Shown: positions 15,637 through 25,499 of the stretch, piece by piece
How the letters are laid out: the number at the start of each line of letters is the position of its first letter
Numbering within the stretch: the stretch's first letter is position 1
Assembly: GCA_003224855.1 (NCBI GenBank)
Contig: QHZY01000038.1
Location: forward strand, 1 to 35,480
Source of the DNA: Acidobacteriota bacterium
GTDB taxonomy: Bacteria; Acidobacteriota; Terriglobia; Terriglobales; Acidobacteriaceae
Length of the DNA stretch: 35,480 nt
Direction: 5' to 3'
Program-made: the position numbers and the translations under genes
The notes under the pieces: model-generated
Database searches by the model: none
What the model saw: only the letters and a program-made list of their open reading frames with translations
What the model was told of the DNA's origin: nothing

Positions 15637-16711
15637 ATCGCATCGCGAGGAAGCGATTCTGGCCAAGGACCTGGTACGACAAGCCCTGCGGGAGAGCGAC
15701 AAGCACGGTGGAAGCACGGTTATCAAAGCGGATTTACAAAGGATTCTGGATGTAGCAGAACGCCTGCACGGAAATCAGGCACGAGCCAAAGCAATCTTTG
15801 CCTGTGGCGCGAAGCAATTCTGGCGCGAGTTTGATTTGCCGGCCGAACTCTCGGCGACGCAGATTTTTGTAAACAAGCGTTTTCATCTGGCTCCCCTGGT
15901 TGCCTTGCAAGACGCTCAACCGCGCTTGTGCGTTCCTGTATTTGATCGCAAGCGGGCTCGCATTTTCGAGGTCAACGAAGATGAGGTGGTTGAGCGTGAG
16001 GCATTTTTCCATCCCTTGCCCCGGCGAGGCCGAGGAGATGGATTTGGCGGCTATGACGCCGGCCATTCGGAACGCAGCGTCAATGATGAAGTGCTTCATC
16101 ACTGGAAGGATCTCGCCGCGCACCTGCTGGAGGGCTACGAAAAGGGCAATTTCGACTATCTCGCATTCGCATGCCTCGATACCAACTGGAACGAGTTCGA
16201 GGGACATCTGCACCCATATCTGAAAAAAGCTTGTTTGGGACACTTCGTCGCCGAGCTGGGAACCGTCACACCGGAATACGTGCGCAGTGAGAGTCTTAAA
16301 ATTTTGCGGCAGTCACGTCAGGAACGTACGATCGGGACATTACACGAGCTGCTCGATCAGGCACGCAGCAATGGGCGTGGAGTGACGGGGTTGCGGCGGG
16401 TGCTTCGTTCGCTGGAGATGGGGGAAGCACTCTCATTGTTATTGGATGAGAATTATCGGGCGCGCGCGATTGAGTGCACCAATTGCGGACACCTCGATGC
16501 GCACCTTGTCCGGTTCTGCCCGGTATGCGGGCGCGCGACCCGGGAACTCGAAGACGTGTGCGAGGCAATCATTCCCATGGCCATCCGGCGGGATGTGGAG
16601 CTGATTTACGTCAAAGATCAGCCTGAGTTCGACCGTGTGGGAAATATCGGTGCATTGCTCCGCTTCCGAGCTGATCAGAGCGCAGGCGGCAGTACTTCGC
16701 GCGCGTCATAA
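15536..16711 (+). CDS. bacterial eRF1-like protein (baeRF-type)
   Basis: This 391-residue protein has the three-domain plan of archaeal/eukaryotic release factor 1. Domain 1 (about 1-120) starts TKRDIRELAQFE. Domain 2 (about 128-258) has FDRKRARIFEV and then the loop GGYDAGHSER, where GG sits as in the GGQ peptidyl-hydrolysis loop but Tyr (173) replaces Gln. Domain 3 (about 262-382) is L7Ae-like with an inserted zinc ribbon (C314, C317, C328, C331). Bacterial eRF1-like families have been described and proposed to act in ribosome rescue or dormancy; the exact family cannot be fixed by eye. The ATG at 15536 sits on the last recognisable codon of the upstream HPF-sigma gene, with AGGA ten bases before it, so translation is probably coupled. 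Confidence 0.75.
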   Translation: MVTKRDIRELAQFECEGNDCALTFYFQPQTPRNKSHREEAILAKDLVRQALRESDKHGGSTVIKADLQRILDVAERLHGNQARAKAIFACGAKQFWREFDLPAELSATQIFVNKRFHLAPLVALQDAQPRLCVPVFDRKRARIFEVNEDEVVEREAFFHPLPRRGRGDGFGGYDAGHSERSVNDEVLHHWKDLAAHLLEGYEKGNFDYLAFACLDTNWNEFEGHLHPYLKKACLGHFVAELGTVTPEYVRSESLKILRQSRQERTIGTLHELLDQARSNGRGVTGLRRVLRSLEMGEALSLLLDENYRARAIECTNCGHLDAHLVRFCPVCGRATRELEDVCEAIIPMAIRRDVELIYVKDQPEFDRVGNIGALLRFRADQSAGGSTSRAS

Positions 16712-16785
16712 AGATGTAGCACGGGCGCTCTGCTCCGCGAAGCCGAGTTGCGTGTTATCCTTCCCGTTCTCTGGGAGGGAAGCAG

Positions 16786-17994
16786 ATGAGCTTTTCCCGC
16801 CGTGAGTTCATCGGTACGGCAGTGGTTGGATCGCTGGCCGTCAACCTGCCGGCGCAACAGGCGGCAGGCAAGCGCCCAATCATCGTTTGCGCCAACAATG
16901 GCTACCCATATCTGGATGCAGGCTTTGAGTTCCTGAAGTCCGGCGGCGACACGCTGGATGCAGCGCTGCGGGTGGTAAAAGGCCCAGAGGACGATGCAAA
17001 CGATGACAGCGTAGGTTTGGGCGGTTTGCCGAATGAAGAGGGCGTCGTCGAACTCGATGCCTGCTGCATGCATGGACCAACTCGCCGGGCGGGCTCGGTG
17101 GGCGGGGTTCGCAACATCAAGAACGTTTCGCTGGTCGCCAAAGCCGTGATGCAGCACACCGGTCACGTGATGCTGGTCGGCGAAGGAGCGGAGCGCTTCG
17201 CAGTGGCGCAGAGCTTTCCACGGGAAAATCTGCTGACTGAACATTCCCGGAAAATTTGGCTGCTGTGGAAGGAATACCACTCGACGGACGATTGGTGGGG
17301 ACCGGGGCTGGCCGACCCGCAATGGAAGCCGCCGGGCTCGGCGGAGCTGTGGGAAAAACGCATTAGTACGTTATCTGAGATGACGGCGTCGGTCGGCATC
17401 GAGCCGCAGCGGCGTGGGTCGGCAATTCGCAAAGTGCTGTTTCCTCCGACTGGAACAATTCACTGCTCGGCGCTGAATGAAAAAGGCGAGATCTCCGGCT
17501 GCACCACTACCAGTGGTTTGGCGTACAAGCTTCCTGGGCGGGTCGGCGATTCGCCTATTATTGGCGCGGGTTGTTACACCGATCAGGAAGTCGGCTCTGC
17601 GGGTGCGACTGGCAGCGGAGAAGAAAACATCAAGGTTGCGGGCGCGCATACCATTGTTGAAAACATGCGTCGCGGCATGTCTCCGCAAGAGGCCGGAATG
17701 GACACGCTGAAGCGCATAGTCCGCAATTACAACAACGACATGAACAAGCTCCGCTTCATGGATATGACGTATTACATCTTGAGGAAAGATGGCGCGTACG
17801 CCGGCGTTTCGCTGTGGGAAGGCTACTCGCCCTCTCCGTGGGAAGATCCGCAACCAACCCCGCACCGGATCGCGGTGCATGACGGCACGCGACGGGCTGA
17901 AAAGACGGTGGCGTTATTCAAGGGTTATTCGCAGGAGTTTCCACCCTTTCCGAGAGTGCCAGAAGAACTTCTGGCGCCGCTGAAGGCGCGCTGA
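16786..17994 (+). CDS. Tat-exported N4-(beta-N-acetylglucosaminyl)-L-asparaginase
   Basis: Glycosylasparaginase is an Ntn-hydrolase that cuts the N-acetylglucosamine-asparagine bond left after glycoprotein breakdown. The 402-residue precursor starts with a twin-arginine signal (SRREFIGTAVVG), so it is exported folded. The predicted nucleophile is T224 in PTGTIHCSAL, which becomes the N-terminus of the small chain after self-cleavage. The substrate-binding GRVGDSPIIGAG (251-262) and ATGSGEE follow. In the human and Flavobacterium enzymes Asp precedes the nucleophile; here it is Gly. I recall the same Gly in other environmental homologues, so this may be a subfamily trait. A strong Shine-Dalgarno (GGGAGGGAAGC) precedes the ATG. 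Confidence 0.9.
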   Translation: MSFSRREFIGTAVVGSLAVNLPAQQAAGKRPIIVCANNGYPYLDAGFEFLKSGGDTLDAALRVVKGPEDDANDDSVGLGGLPNEEGVVELDACCMHGPTRRAGSVGGVRNIKNVSLVAKAVMQHTGHVMLVGEGAERFAVAQSFPRENLLTEHSRKIWLLWKEYHSTDDWWGPGLADPQWKPPGSAELWEKRISTLSEMTASVGIEPQRRGSAIRKVLFPPTGTIHCSALNEKGEISGCTTTSGLAYKLPGRVGDSPIIGAGCYTDQEVGSAGATGSGEENIKVAGAHTIVENMRRGMSPQEAGMDTLKRIVRNYNNDMNKLRFMDMTYYILRKDGAYAGVSLWEGYSPSPWEDPQPTPHRIAVHDGTRRAEKTVALFKGYSQEFPPFPRVPEELLAPLKAR

Positions 17995-18031
17995 GTTATG
18001 AATGCGTGCGAAACTCAGATAGATGGCATAG

Positions 18032-19066
<1,035 letters not shown>

Positions 19067-19179
19067 GCAGCTTCTCTCCTGACTAGGCGCGGTTAAGGAA
19101 TATAACGCTTTCAATCGAGAAGGGGAAGAAGTTGCAAGCTGCGGTGCCGCAGTTGTGCTCTGCTACACTGGCGGTTCAC

Positions 19180-20100
19180 ATGTGCACCCGACGCCATTTT
19201 CTATCTCAATGCGCGGCCGGTGCGATTGTGGTTTCTGCCAGGCCATGGTTCGCGTCCTCAACTCCTGACGTACAGTTTCCGAGTTCCACTCGCGATCGCA
19301 TCGCCATCGCTTCGTATCCCTTTCGCGGGGTCATCCCCGGAGAAGAGAGCAAGTCTGCCCACCCCGTCGACCTCAAAGACTTCGCTGCCCATGTCATTGA
19401 AAAGTTCAACATAAACAAAATCGAGCCCTGGACTGGTCACTTCCCATCCACCGATCCGAAGTATCTTGATCAGTTTCGCGCGGCCCTGGAGCGGTCGCAC
19501 GCTCAAGTCGTCAATATGGCGGTAGACGGTACTCACAGTCCGTACGCTCTGAATCGCGCTGAGCGCGAACAGGCGATTGCTTTCAGCAAACAGTGGATTG
19601 ACGTTGCCGCTCATATAGGGTCTCCCAGCGTGCGGACGAACCTTCCGCCTGCGCCCGACGCACAGCCTGATCTGTGGCGCACCGCCGAAAGCTTGAAGAT
19701 CGTGGTCGAATATGCGCAAAGCAAGAACGTCGTGGTGAATCTTGAGAACGACAACCCGGTGAGCGAAGACCCGTTGTTTCTGGTGACGCTGATCGAAAAG
19801 GTGAACAGCCCGTGGCTGCACGCCCTGCCCGACTTCTGCAATACACTTGCAGCCAAAGGACCGGAGCGCAATTATCCGGGCCTCGAGGCCATGTTCGGTA
19901 AGGCTTACAACATCTGCCACGTGAAGGCCATGGAAATGGGTCAGGACGGCAAACTGGCTAAAGTCGATATGCCCAAGACATTTGGAATTCTGAAAAACTA
20001 TAGCTACAAAGGCTATCTCTCGATGGAATTCGACAGCCCGGGAGATCCATATGCCGGGACGCAAGACCTGATCGACACAACACTCCGGTTGCTCGCCTGA
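19180..20100 (+). CDS. Tat-exported sugar phosphate isomerase/epimerase-like TIM barrel
   Basis: This 306-residue protein has a xylose-isomerase-like TIM-barrel fold (AP endonuclease family 2 type). The ATG at 19180 is chosen because it puts a twin-arginine motif directly after the start (CTRRHFLSQCAAGAIVV); the upstream ATG at 19132 would add 16 residues before it. Barrel landmarks are IASYPFRG, KIEPWTGHFP, NLENDN (a probable metal-binding Glu) and HALPDFCN. Near the end come ICHVKAMEMG and YLSMEFDSPG. Such proteins isomerise or epimerise sugars, inositols or keto-acids; the substrate is unknown. Export suggests a periplasmic role, unlike the cytoplasmic relative at 27241. Confidence 0.8.
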   Translation: MCTRRHFLSQCAAGAIVVSARPWFASSTPDVQFPSSTRDRIAIASYPFRGVIPGEESKSAHPVDLKDFAAHVIEKFNINKIEPWTGHFPSTDPKYLDQFRAALERSHAQVVNMAVDGTHSPYALNRAEREQAIAFSKQWIDVAAHIGSPSVRTNLPPAPDAQPDLWRTAESLKIVVEYAQSKNVVVNLENDNPVSEDPLFLVTLIEKVNSPWLHALPDFCNTLAAKGPERNYPGLEAMFGKAYNICHVKAMEMGQDGKLAKVDMPKTFGILKNYSYKGYLSMEFDSPGDPYAGTQDLIDTTLRLLA

Positions 20101-20137
20101 GCTGTCTTTTCCGTCAGACCTGCGTCAAATTTCAGGT

Positions 20138-20559
20138 ATGAAGCGAGCCATTACACATCTTAAGAAAGCTGATCCGGTTCTGCGCGCCATCATTGAACGC
20201 GTCGGGCCATGCAAAATGGAGTATAGTCCGCCGGAATTTCACAGCCTGGCGGAAGCGATCGTTTATCAGCAACTGAACGGCAAGGCGGCGGTCACCATCT
20301 TCAAACGCTTCACCGATCTCTGACGCAGGTAAAGGGCGTGGGTGTGTGGACCGCCCACATGTTCCTGATGTTCACGCTGCGGAGGCCGAACATTCTGCCG
20401 GTCGGGGATTTCGGAGTTCAGATGGCCATCAAAAAGCATTACCGGAAGCGAAAGCTGCCGAAGCCGGCAGAAATGGAAAAGATCGCCCGCGCTTGGGAAC
20501 CGTATCGCAGCGTTGCCTGCTGGTATCTATGGCGAAGCCTGGATGTGAAGACGATGTGA
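20138..20559 (+). pseudogene. HhH-GPD DNA glycosylase (3-methyladenine type), broken by internal deletion
   Basis: Relatives are base-excision repair glycosylases of about 200 residues. The first 61 codons (20138-20323) encode a normal N-terminus ending EAIVYQQLNGKAAVTIFKRF, then DL and a TGA. The C-terminal half then reads in another frame from about 20320: LTQVKGVGVWTAHMFLMF with the helix-hairpin-helix, then LPVGDFGVQ with the catalytic Asp, to the TGA at 20559. The helices that normally lie between the two halves, roughly 60 residues, are absent, so this is a deletion that also shifts the frame. Together about 140 residues remain. Even with the frame restored, a core part of the fold would be missing, so it is very probably non-functional as assembled. 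Confidence 0.85.
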
Positions 20560-20617
20560 CGGTGGTGAGGCGCGAGAAGCGGCAATTCCGTTCGGCCTCT
20601 GTGTTTAAATAGGCAAG

Positions 20618-21034
20618 ATGGCGGAAATCAAGATCCGCGTGCTGGTCGCCAAGCCTGGCCTCGACGGCCATGACCGGGGCGCAAAAGTGATTGCCCGCGC
20701 CCTGCGGGATGCCGGCATGGAAGTGATTTATACCGGGCTGCGCCAAACTCCGGAAATGATCGTGAGCGCTGCACTGCAGGAAGATGTTGACGTGATTGGC
20801 CTGTCGATTCTTTCCGGCGCTCACAATGCGATCGTCCCGCGTGTCATGGGCCTTTTGAAACAGAACCAGATGGACGACGTACTGGTGGTTCTGGGCGGGA
20901 TAATCCCCGATCAGGATATTGCTGGCATGAAGCAGGCAGGAGTGGCGGCGATATTTCAGCCCGGCACCGCGATGGATGACATCGTGAAATTCATACGCGA
21001 AAGCGTGACGGCGCGCGGAATCCAGACCAGTTAG
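20618..21034 (+). CDS. B12-binding subunit of acyl-CoA mutase (methylmalonyl-CoA mutase C-terminal type)
   Basis: This 138-residue cobalamin-binding domain is the small partner of split methylmalonyl-CoA-type mutases. The B12 signature is complete: DGHDRG (DxHxxG, giving the cobalt-ligating His), SIL in GLSILSGAH (SxL) and VVLGGIIP (GG). The length is that of a stand-alone small subunit. Its likely partner is the large subunit gene at 32743-34539 on the other strand, since neither protein alone holds both halves. It lies just after the broken glycosylase gene. Its stop overlaps by four bases with the stop of a convergent binding-protein-like gene. Confidence 0.9.
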   Translation: MAEIKIRVLVAKPGLDGHDRGAKVIARALRDAGMEVIYTGLRQTPEMIVSAALQEDVDVIGLSILSGAHNAIVPRVMGLLKQNQMDDVLVVLGGIIPDQDIAGMKQAGVAAIFQPGTAMDDIVKFIRESVTARGIQTS

Positions 21035-21504
21035 TGCAATGGGTAGCCGTCCTGGTTGGGGAACCGTCCCTCCACTTTGATGACCCGCATGGGTGATCTG
21101 ACGTCGCGCATTTGAACCAATGCAATTGCACCGCGGAAGGCCTGGACAGCCTCTTTCTGCATTCCGTTGGAGGGAAGTGTGACCGGCGCCTCGGTTCCGA
21201 CCCCGGAACGCTCTTTCCAGTAGTGCTCGTACTCCGTTTCCGTCATTTGGAGGAGCCCAAGCAGGCAATCATGTTCGCGCGCACCACGCCCGCGGGTTAA
21301 CAGCTTGATAGAAGTTCCGCCGGGCCAGGAAGAACGCTCACCCGCAAAGATCTTTCTCAGTTCGGCCGCGCTCACGTTAATCACCAGGTTATTCTGATTC
21401 ACCACGACCGCGATGTCGTTGCTTTGTGCGCTTGCCAGTGCTGGAATCAGCGACGCCAGTAATGGAACCAGCAAAACCAGTGCTCTGGCAGTTCGAAGTT
21501 CCAC
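21031..21504 (-). CDS. exported PstS-like substrate-binding-fold protein
   Basis: This 157-residue exported protein has a signal peptide (residues 1-26, ending LASAQS). It resembles one lobe of phosphate-binding (PstS/PBP-like) proteins: [26 protein letters not shown] is the characteristic opening, followed by [20 protein letters not shown] and [17 protein letters not shown]. Small proteins of this form occur next to regulatory or membrane genes, and their ligand is usually unknown. It lies 66 bases downstream of a TPR protein gene on the same strand, so the two probably form a unit. No transporter partner is present, which makes a phosphate-uptake role unlikely. Confidence 0.75.
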   Translation of the reverse strand: MELRTARALVLLVPLLASLIPALASAQSNDIAVVVNQNNLVINVSAAELRKIFAGERSSWPGGTSIKLLTRGRGAREHDCLLGLLQMTETEYEHYWKERSGVGTEAPVTLPSNGMQKEAVQAFRGAIALVQMRDVRSPMRVIKVEGRFPNQDGYPLH

Positions 21505-21570
21505 TTACTAACTGTCGGCAGAATCAGAGCAGAGATTTGATTACCAAAGTTAGAGCACTCGGGCAGATAC

Positions 21571-22356
21571 TCACCTTTGCTCGAGCGTTTTTTTATCGCT
21601 GTGCTCGGCTTTTCTCTGCTTGGTCGTGATCGTCAGGTCAACCCACTTATCGGCATTTTTTAAATCGGCACGATTCGATTCGGAATCGCCGCACTGAACA
21701 TCGGCGCGCTCCCGATACATCAGATTGATGTAAGCCATGGCGTCGTCATAATCGGGACGCAATCGAAGTGCCTCCGTCAGCATGTCCATGCCCTCCTGTA
21801 TGCCTCCCTGATTACGATCGCGTATCTCCCAGCATTCATGGGTGTAAATCATTGAGTGTCCCGGTTTCAAGCCGAGTTTCGCTCGTACCTCCATTCGCAG
21901 CTGATAGGTCTCATTCCAGTCGATCACTCCGACCGAGTAGTACGACTCAGGATCATCGGGGGCAATGCTGATGGCCTTTTTATAGTAGAGCTTCGATTGC
22001 TCAAAGTTCTTCATTTGAAGATAGAGATACGCAATGCCTTTTATGCTCTCAACGGAGCCGGAATTCAGCTCGAGCACTTTGTGGTATTCGGAAATTGCGT
22101 CTGCGCCCAGCTTCGCGTTTTCCGAGCTTTCGAGCCCCGGAATGTATTGCTGAGCAAACGCCGTCGCCAGATACAGATGAACTTTTTCATTGCCAGGGTC
22201 GGCCTCAGCAGCTTTCTTAAAGTGTTCAACAGCAGATTCGTATCGGTTCTGCTTGTACTGTGCTATTCCCAGCCGAATTTCGTCGGCCTGGGTGCCCGCG
22301 CTCGCAATCGCGCCAGCCACTGCGAATACGAAGCCAAGAGATCTGGTCTGCCACAT
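21571..22356 (-). CDS. exported tetratricopeptide-repeat protein
   Basis: This 261-residue TPR protein has a signal peptide (residues 1 to about 24). TPR units are readable at about 27-60 (LGIAQYKQNRYESAVEHFKK), 85-118 (AISEYHKVLELNSGSVESIK), 119-150 (LQMKNFEQSKLYYKKAISI) and 190-225 (GMDMLTEALRLRPDYDDAMA). The C-terminus is charged and probably disordered. TPRs mediate protein-protein contact; no partner is evident beyond the small binding-fold protein encoded just downstream. GGGGGAAG just before the ATG is a good ribosome-binding site. The layout resembles the many periplasmic TPR proteins of Acidobacteriota. Confidence 0.85.
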   Translation of the reverse strand: MWQTRSLGFVFAVAGAIASAGTQADEIRLGIAQYKQNRYESAVEHFKKAAEADPGNEKVHLYLATAFAQQYIPGLESSENAKLGADAISEYHKVLELNSGSVESIKGIAYLYLQMKNFEQSKLYYKKAISIAPDDPESYYSVGVIDWNETYQLRMEVRAKLGLKPGHSMIYTHECWEIRDRNQGGIQEGMDMLTEALRLRPDYDDAMAYINLMYRERADVQCGDSESNRADLKNADKWVDLTITTKQRKAEHSDKKTLEQR

Positions 22357-22488
22357 GACTTCCCCCGTAAGCGGACGAACTCAAAATCTTTAGACACCGC
22401 GAAGCACATAAGTGTTCACTCAATCGATGGTCGAGCTGATCTTCCGTGTCATGCACCAATGGAACATGCGTTCGCGTCGTAACGCTTC

Positions 22489-22494
22489 TATAAT
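22489..22494 (+). promoter_or_regulatory. -10 box upstream of the MscS-type gene
   Basis: A perfect TATAAT lies 21 bases before the ATG at 22516. No good -35 is found at 16-18 bases upstream, so the promoter may be activator-dependent or the match may be chance. The 159-base gap between the divergent TPR and channel genes shows no other clear signal. Confidence 0.4.
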
Positions 22495-22515
22495 GACACC
22501 ACTCGCCGAAAAGCT

Positions 22516-24351
22516 ATGTGGATGAAAGCCAGCCAATGGGTGGTCACGTCCGTGCTGCTGCTGCTGGTAATCGGAACAGCTGTGGCGTTGATCATGACCC
22601 GCGATTCCGGCGCACCGGTGGACGTTACCCGTGGGCGGCGTCCGCCGCTGGTCGATGAACAGCCAATTAAGACAGCACGGACCCTGGTTTCCGCTGCCTC
22701 AGACCGCGATGAGCTGCGAGTTGCGCAGCAGGTGCTTAAGCTGGCCGACCACGAGGTGGATGTCGCATTTTCAAGTGCGATGCGCGATGCGAGCGAAAAT
22801 CCCACTCCTCCTACCGCCGCAACCAAAAAGCTTTATGCCCGGCTGAGCCAGACGCAGGCCGCATTAGCTGCGGACCAGGCGAGGATTGAGCTCTATCAAA
22901 AAGAACTCGCCGCCGCGAAGGCCGACCAAAAAGATACCCTGCAGCAACAAGTCGACCTGCTCAAGGCGCAGCTTGAACTGGACCAGGACGAACTGGAAGA
23001 TGCGCAAGGAGATCTGATGCGCTCGGGCGTCGATAAGCTGGGCCGCGTGCAGCGCCAGTTCAACCGCCATGAATCCGCTCAGCATGATTTCGAAGCCAGC
23101 CAAAAGCAGGCCAATGCGTACAGCGAATACTCGGGCCCGGCCAGCGACCTGGCCGCGCAATTCAGCGCATGGCGGAGCTTACGCACTAAGCGGCTACAAC
23201 TTGAGCAGGCCCAAGGCGATGCTTTGCATGCGTCTGAGTTCCTTCGCCGCCAGCACGATCTGTTGGAACAGCGCGTCAGCAGCGATTCGGCCGGCAAAAC
23301 TACGATTTCGCAACAGGCGGAATCGCAGCTGCAATCGGCCTCGCCAGAACCGCAGTACGGCGCCCGCGCTTCTGCCACGATCACGTCTTTACGCCGTCTT
23401 TCAGCGGACCAGAAGGGGCTCACCGAGTTCGACAAGTGAATACAGGACCAGGAAGATCTGGCTAATGCATACGGCAACTGGAGGACCCTGGTCAAATCCC
23501 GGGAGCTCCACGCTACTCACCGGATGATTCGTTCCTTGCTGTTGATTCTGCTGGTAGTATTCGGTGCGTACCTGAGTGGAAGGCTAATTGACCATTTCTT
23601 TGCCAGTGTGCGCCTGGAGCGCACGCGCCTGCACACATTACAGATTGTGCTGCGTTTCACGGTGCAGAGCGTAGGCGTGCTTCTGATTCTGTTCGTTATT
23701 ATCGGCATGCCGGCGCAAATGCCGACCATTCTCGGCCTGGCTGGCGCAGGCCTGACGGTGGCCATGAAAGATTTCATCGTCGCTTTCTTCGGCTGGTTCG
23801 TGCTGATGGGTCGTAACGGAATACGGGTCGGAGACTGGGTGGAAATCAACGGCGTAGTGGGTGAGGTGGTTGAAATCAACCTGTGGCATACGGTTTTACT
23901 CGAGACCGGCAACTGGACCGACACCGGACACCCGACCGGGCGCAAAGTCGCATTCATGAACAGCTTTGCGATCGAAGGGCACTACTTCAATTTCTCAACC
24001 AGCGGGCAGTGGCTTTGGGATGAAGTGGAACTGCTTGTGCCTCCTTCTGAAAACCCGTATCCGATCATCGATCGGGTGCAGAAGATGGTGGTGAAAGACA
24101 CCGAGCAGAATGCGCAGGCAGCCGAGCAGGAGTGGCAGAAAGCCGCAGGCAAGTATCGTATGCAGTCGGTGTCAGCTGCGCCTGCGATCAATCTGCGTCC
24201 GACGGGGGCCGGTATCGAGGTACACGTACGCTACATCACCCGGGCCAGCGAACGCTTCGCAACTCGTACGCGCTTGTATCAACATCTGGTTGAGCTGTTT
24301 CACGCCAAAGGCGAAGACGTTTCGACGGCGCAGATTGCGGCCAGAGTTTAA
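22516..24351 (+). pseudogene. MscS-family mechanosensitive channel with N-terminal coiled coil, split by in-frame TGA at 23437
   Basis: The full frame would encode 611 residues. Residues 1-307 have an N-terminal membrane segment (VVTSVLLLLVIGTAVALIM) and a long Glu/Gln/Ala-rich coiled coil. Then comes a TGA at 23437-23439, after FDK. The same frame continues without any shift (IQDQEDLANAYGNWRTLVKS) into three membrane helices and the MscS pore and beta domain: LGLAGAGLTVAMKDFIVAFF, then GIRVGDWVEINGVVGEV. It ends at 24351. The codon was most likely CGA (Arg), so a single C-to-T change explains it. An ATG at 23524 could give a 275-residue protein of about E. coli MscS size, but it lacks a well-placed ribosome site. 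The call is a nonsense-split gene; possible partial function remains. Confidence 0.85.
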
Positions 24352-24379
24352 GCAGACAAAGTTTCGATCTGCACAAGTC

Positions 24380-25348
24380 TCAAGCGGCCGATTCCGAGTA
24401 AGTGTCTTCGATCTCGTTCACTTCTTTGTCACTCAACCTCAGTTCGCCGGCCCGCATTACGCCATTCACCTGGCGAGCATTGCGCGCGCCGACGATTGCG
24501 GCCGTCACCGCGGGATGCCGAAGTGTCCAGGCAATTGCTATTTCGCCCGGGGAGCGGCCATGGCGGTTCGAGATTTCGGTAAGCTTCTCGACCAGCGCCA
24601 GGTTGCGCGAGAGCTGAGGCTCCTGGAAGTCGGGATGAGAGCTGCGCCAATCATCTTTGGGCAGCTTTGAAACGCGTTCTCGCGTCATGGCTCCAGTGAG
24701 CATGCCGGACGCCATCGGCGAATAGACGATCACGCCAATTCCTTCGCGCAGACAATACGGCAGAATGTCCTCTTCGATCTCCCGGTGGATCAGCGAGTAC
24801 GGGGGTTGCAGGGAGGTAATCGGCGCAATCTTTGCGGCGCGTCGCAGCTGCTGGACGTTGAAATTCGAAACGCCGATCCAGCGTACCTTGCCTTCTTTCT
24901 TCAGCTCGGCCATGGCCGACCAACCTTCTTCCAGCTCTGGAGAGTCGGGATCAGGCGGCCAGTGGATCTGGTAGAGGTCGATCACATCGACCTGTAAACG
25001 CCGCAGGCTGTCCTCGATTTCTTTGCGAATCGATTCGGCTTTGAGCACCTTTTGGACCTGGCCCTGGTTGTCCCAGCGCAATGCGGCTTTTGTGAAGATG
25101 TAAGGTTTGGCGCCGCTATGTTGTTTCAGTGCTCGAGCCACGATTTCCTCTGAATGCCCCAGGCCGTACACCGCGGCGGTGTCGATCCAGTTCACTCCGA
25201 GATCAAGCGCACGATGGATGGCGCCGATGGATTCGCTGTCATCCTGTGAACCCCAGGCAAACTGCCAGCCCGAGCCGCCGATCGCCCAGGCGCCGTAACC
25301 GACGCGTGTGATGTGAAGATCCGATTTACCAAGCTGTCGCGTTTGCAT
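24380..25348 (-). CDS. aldo/keto reductase
   Basis: This 322-residue NADPH-dependent (beta/alpha)8 oxidoreductase has the catalytic tetrad D56, Y61, K87 and H129, in NWIDTAAVYG, FTKAAL and DLYQIHWP. The N-terminus LGKSDLHITRVGYGAWAIGG and the C-terminal cofactor region (AAIVGARNARQV) match the IolS/YhdN-like group of bacterial aldo/keto reductases (AKR11/12-like), which act on a broad range of aldehydes and sugars. The exact substrate is unknown. It is convergent with the channel gene and divergent from ggt across a 151-base gap that holds no clear promoter. Confidence 0.92.
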   Translation of the reverse strand: MQTRQLGKSDLHITRVGYGAWAIGGSGWQFAWGSQDDSESIGAIHRALDLGVNWIDTAAVYGLGHSEEIVARALKQHSGAKPYIFTKAALRWDNQGQVQKVLKAESIRKEIEDSLRRLQVDVIDLYQIHWPPDPDSPELEEGWSAMAELKKEGKVRWIGVSNFNVQQLRRAAKIAPITSLQPPYSLIHREIEEDILPYCLREGIGVIVYSPMASGMLTGAMTRERVSKLPKDDWRSSHPDFQEPQLSRNLALVEKLTEISNRHGRSPGEIAIAWTLRHPAVTAAIVGARNARQVNGVMRAGELRLSDKEVNEIEDTYSESAA

Positions 25349-25499
25349 TTTTGTTCTCCGCAGGTTTTGGATTCTGGGGCCCTCACCTTAGATTCTGACT
25401 CATGTTCGCGAGCCAGTCAGCATTTGACGGTATGTTCCCGCCTGGGCTAGCCTCAAGGCTTGGCAGTCCTCTTTTTTTGACTACTTTAACCGTCTCTGA

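Noticed and set aside
23434-23442. TGA at 23437 as a selenocysteine or recoded codon
   Set aside because: The position is in a coiled coil where Arg fits, no SECIS-like hairpin is evident after it, and other genes here end in TGA as a normal stop.
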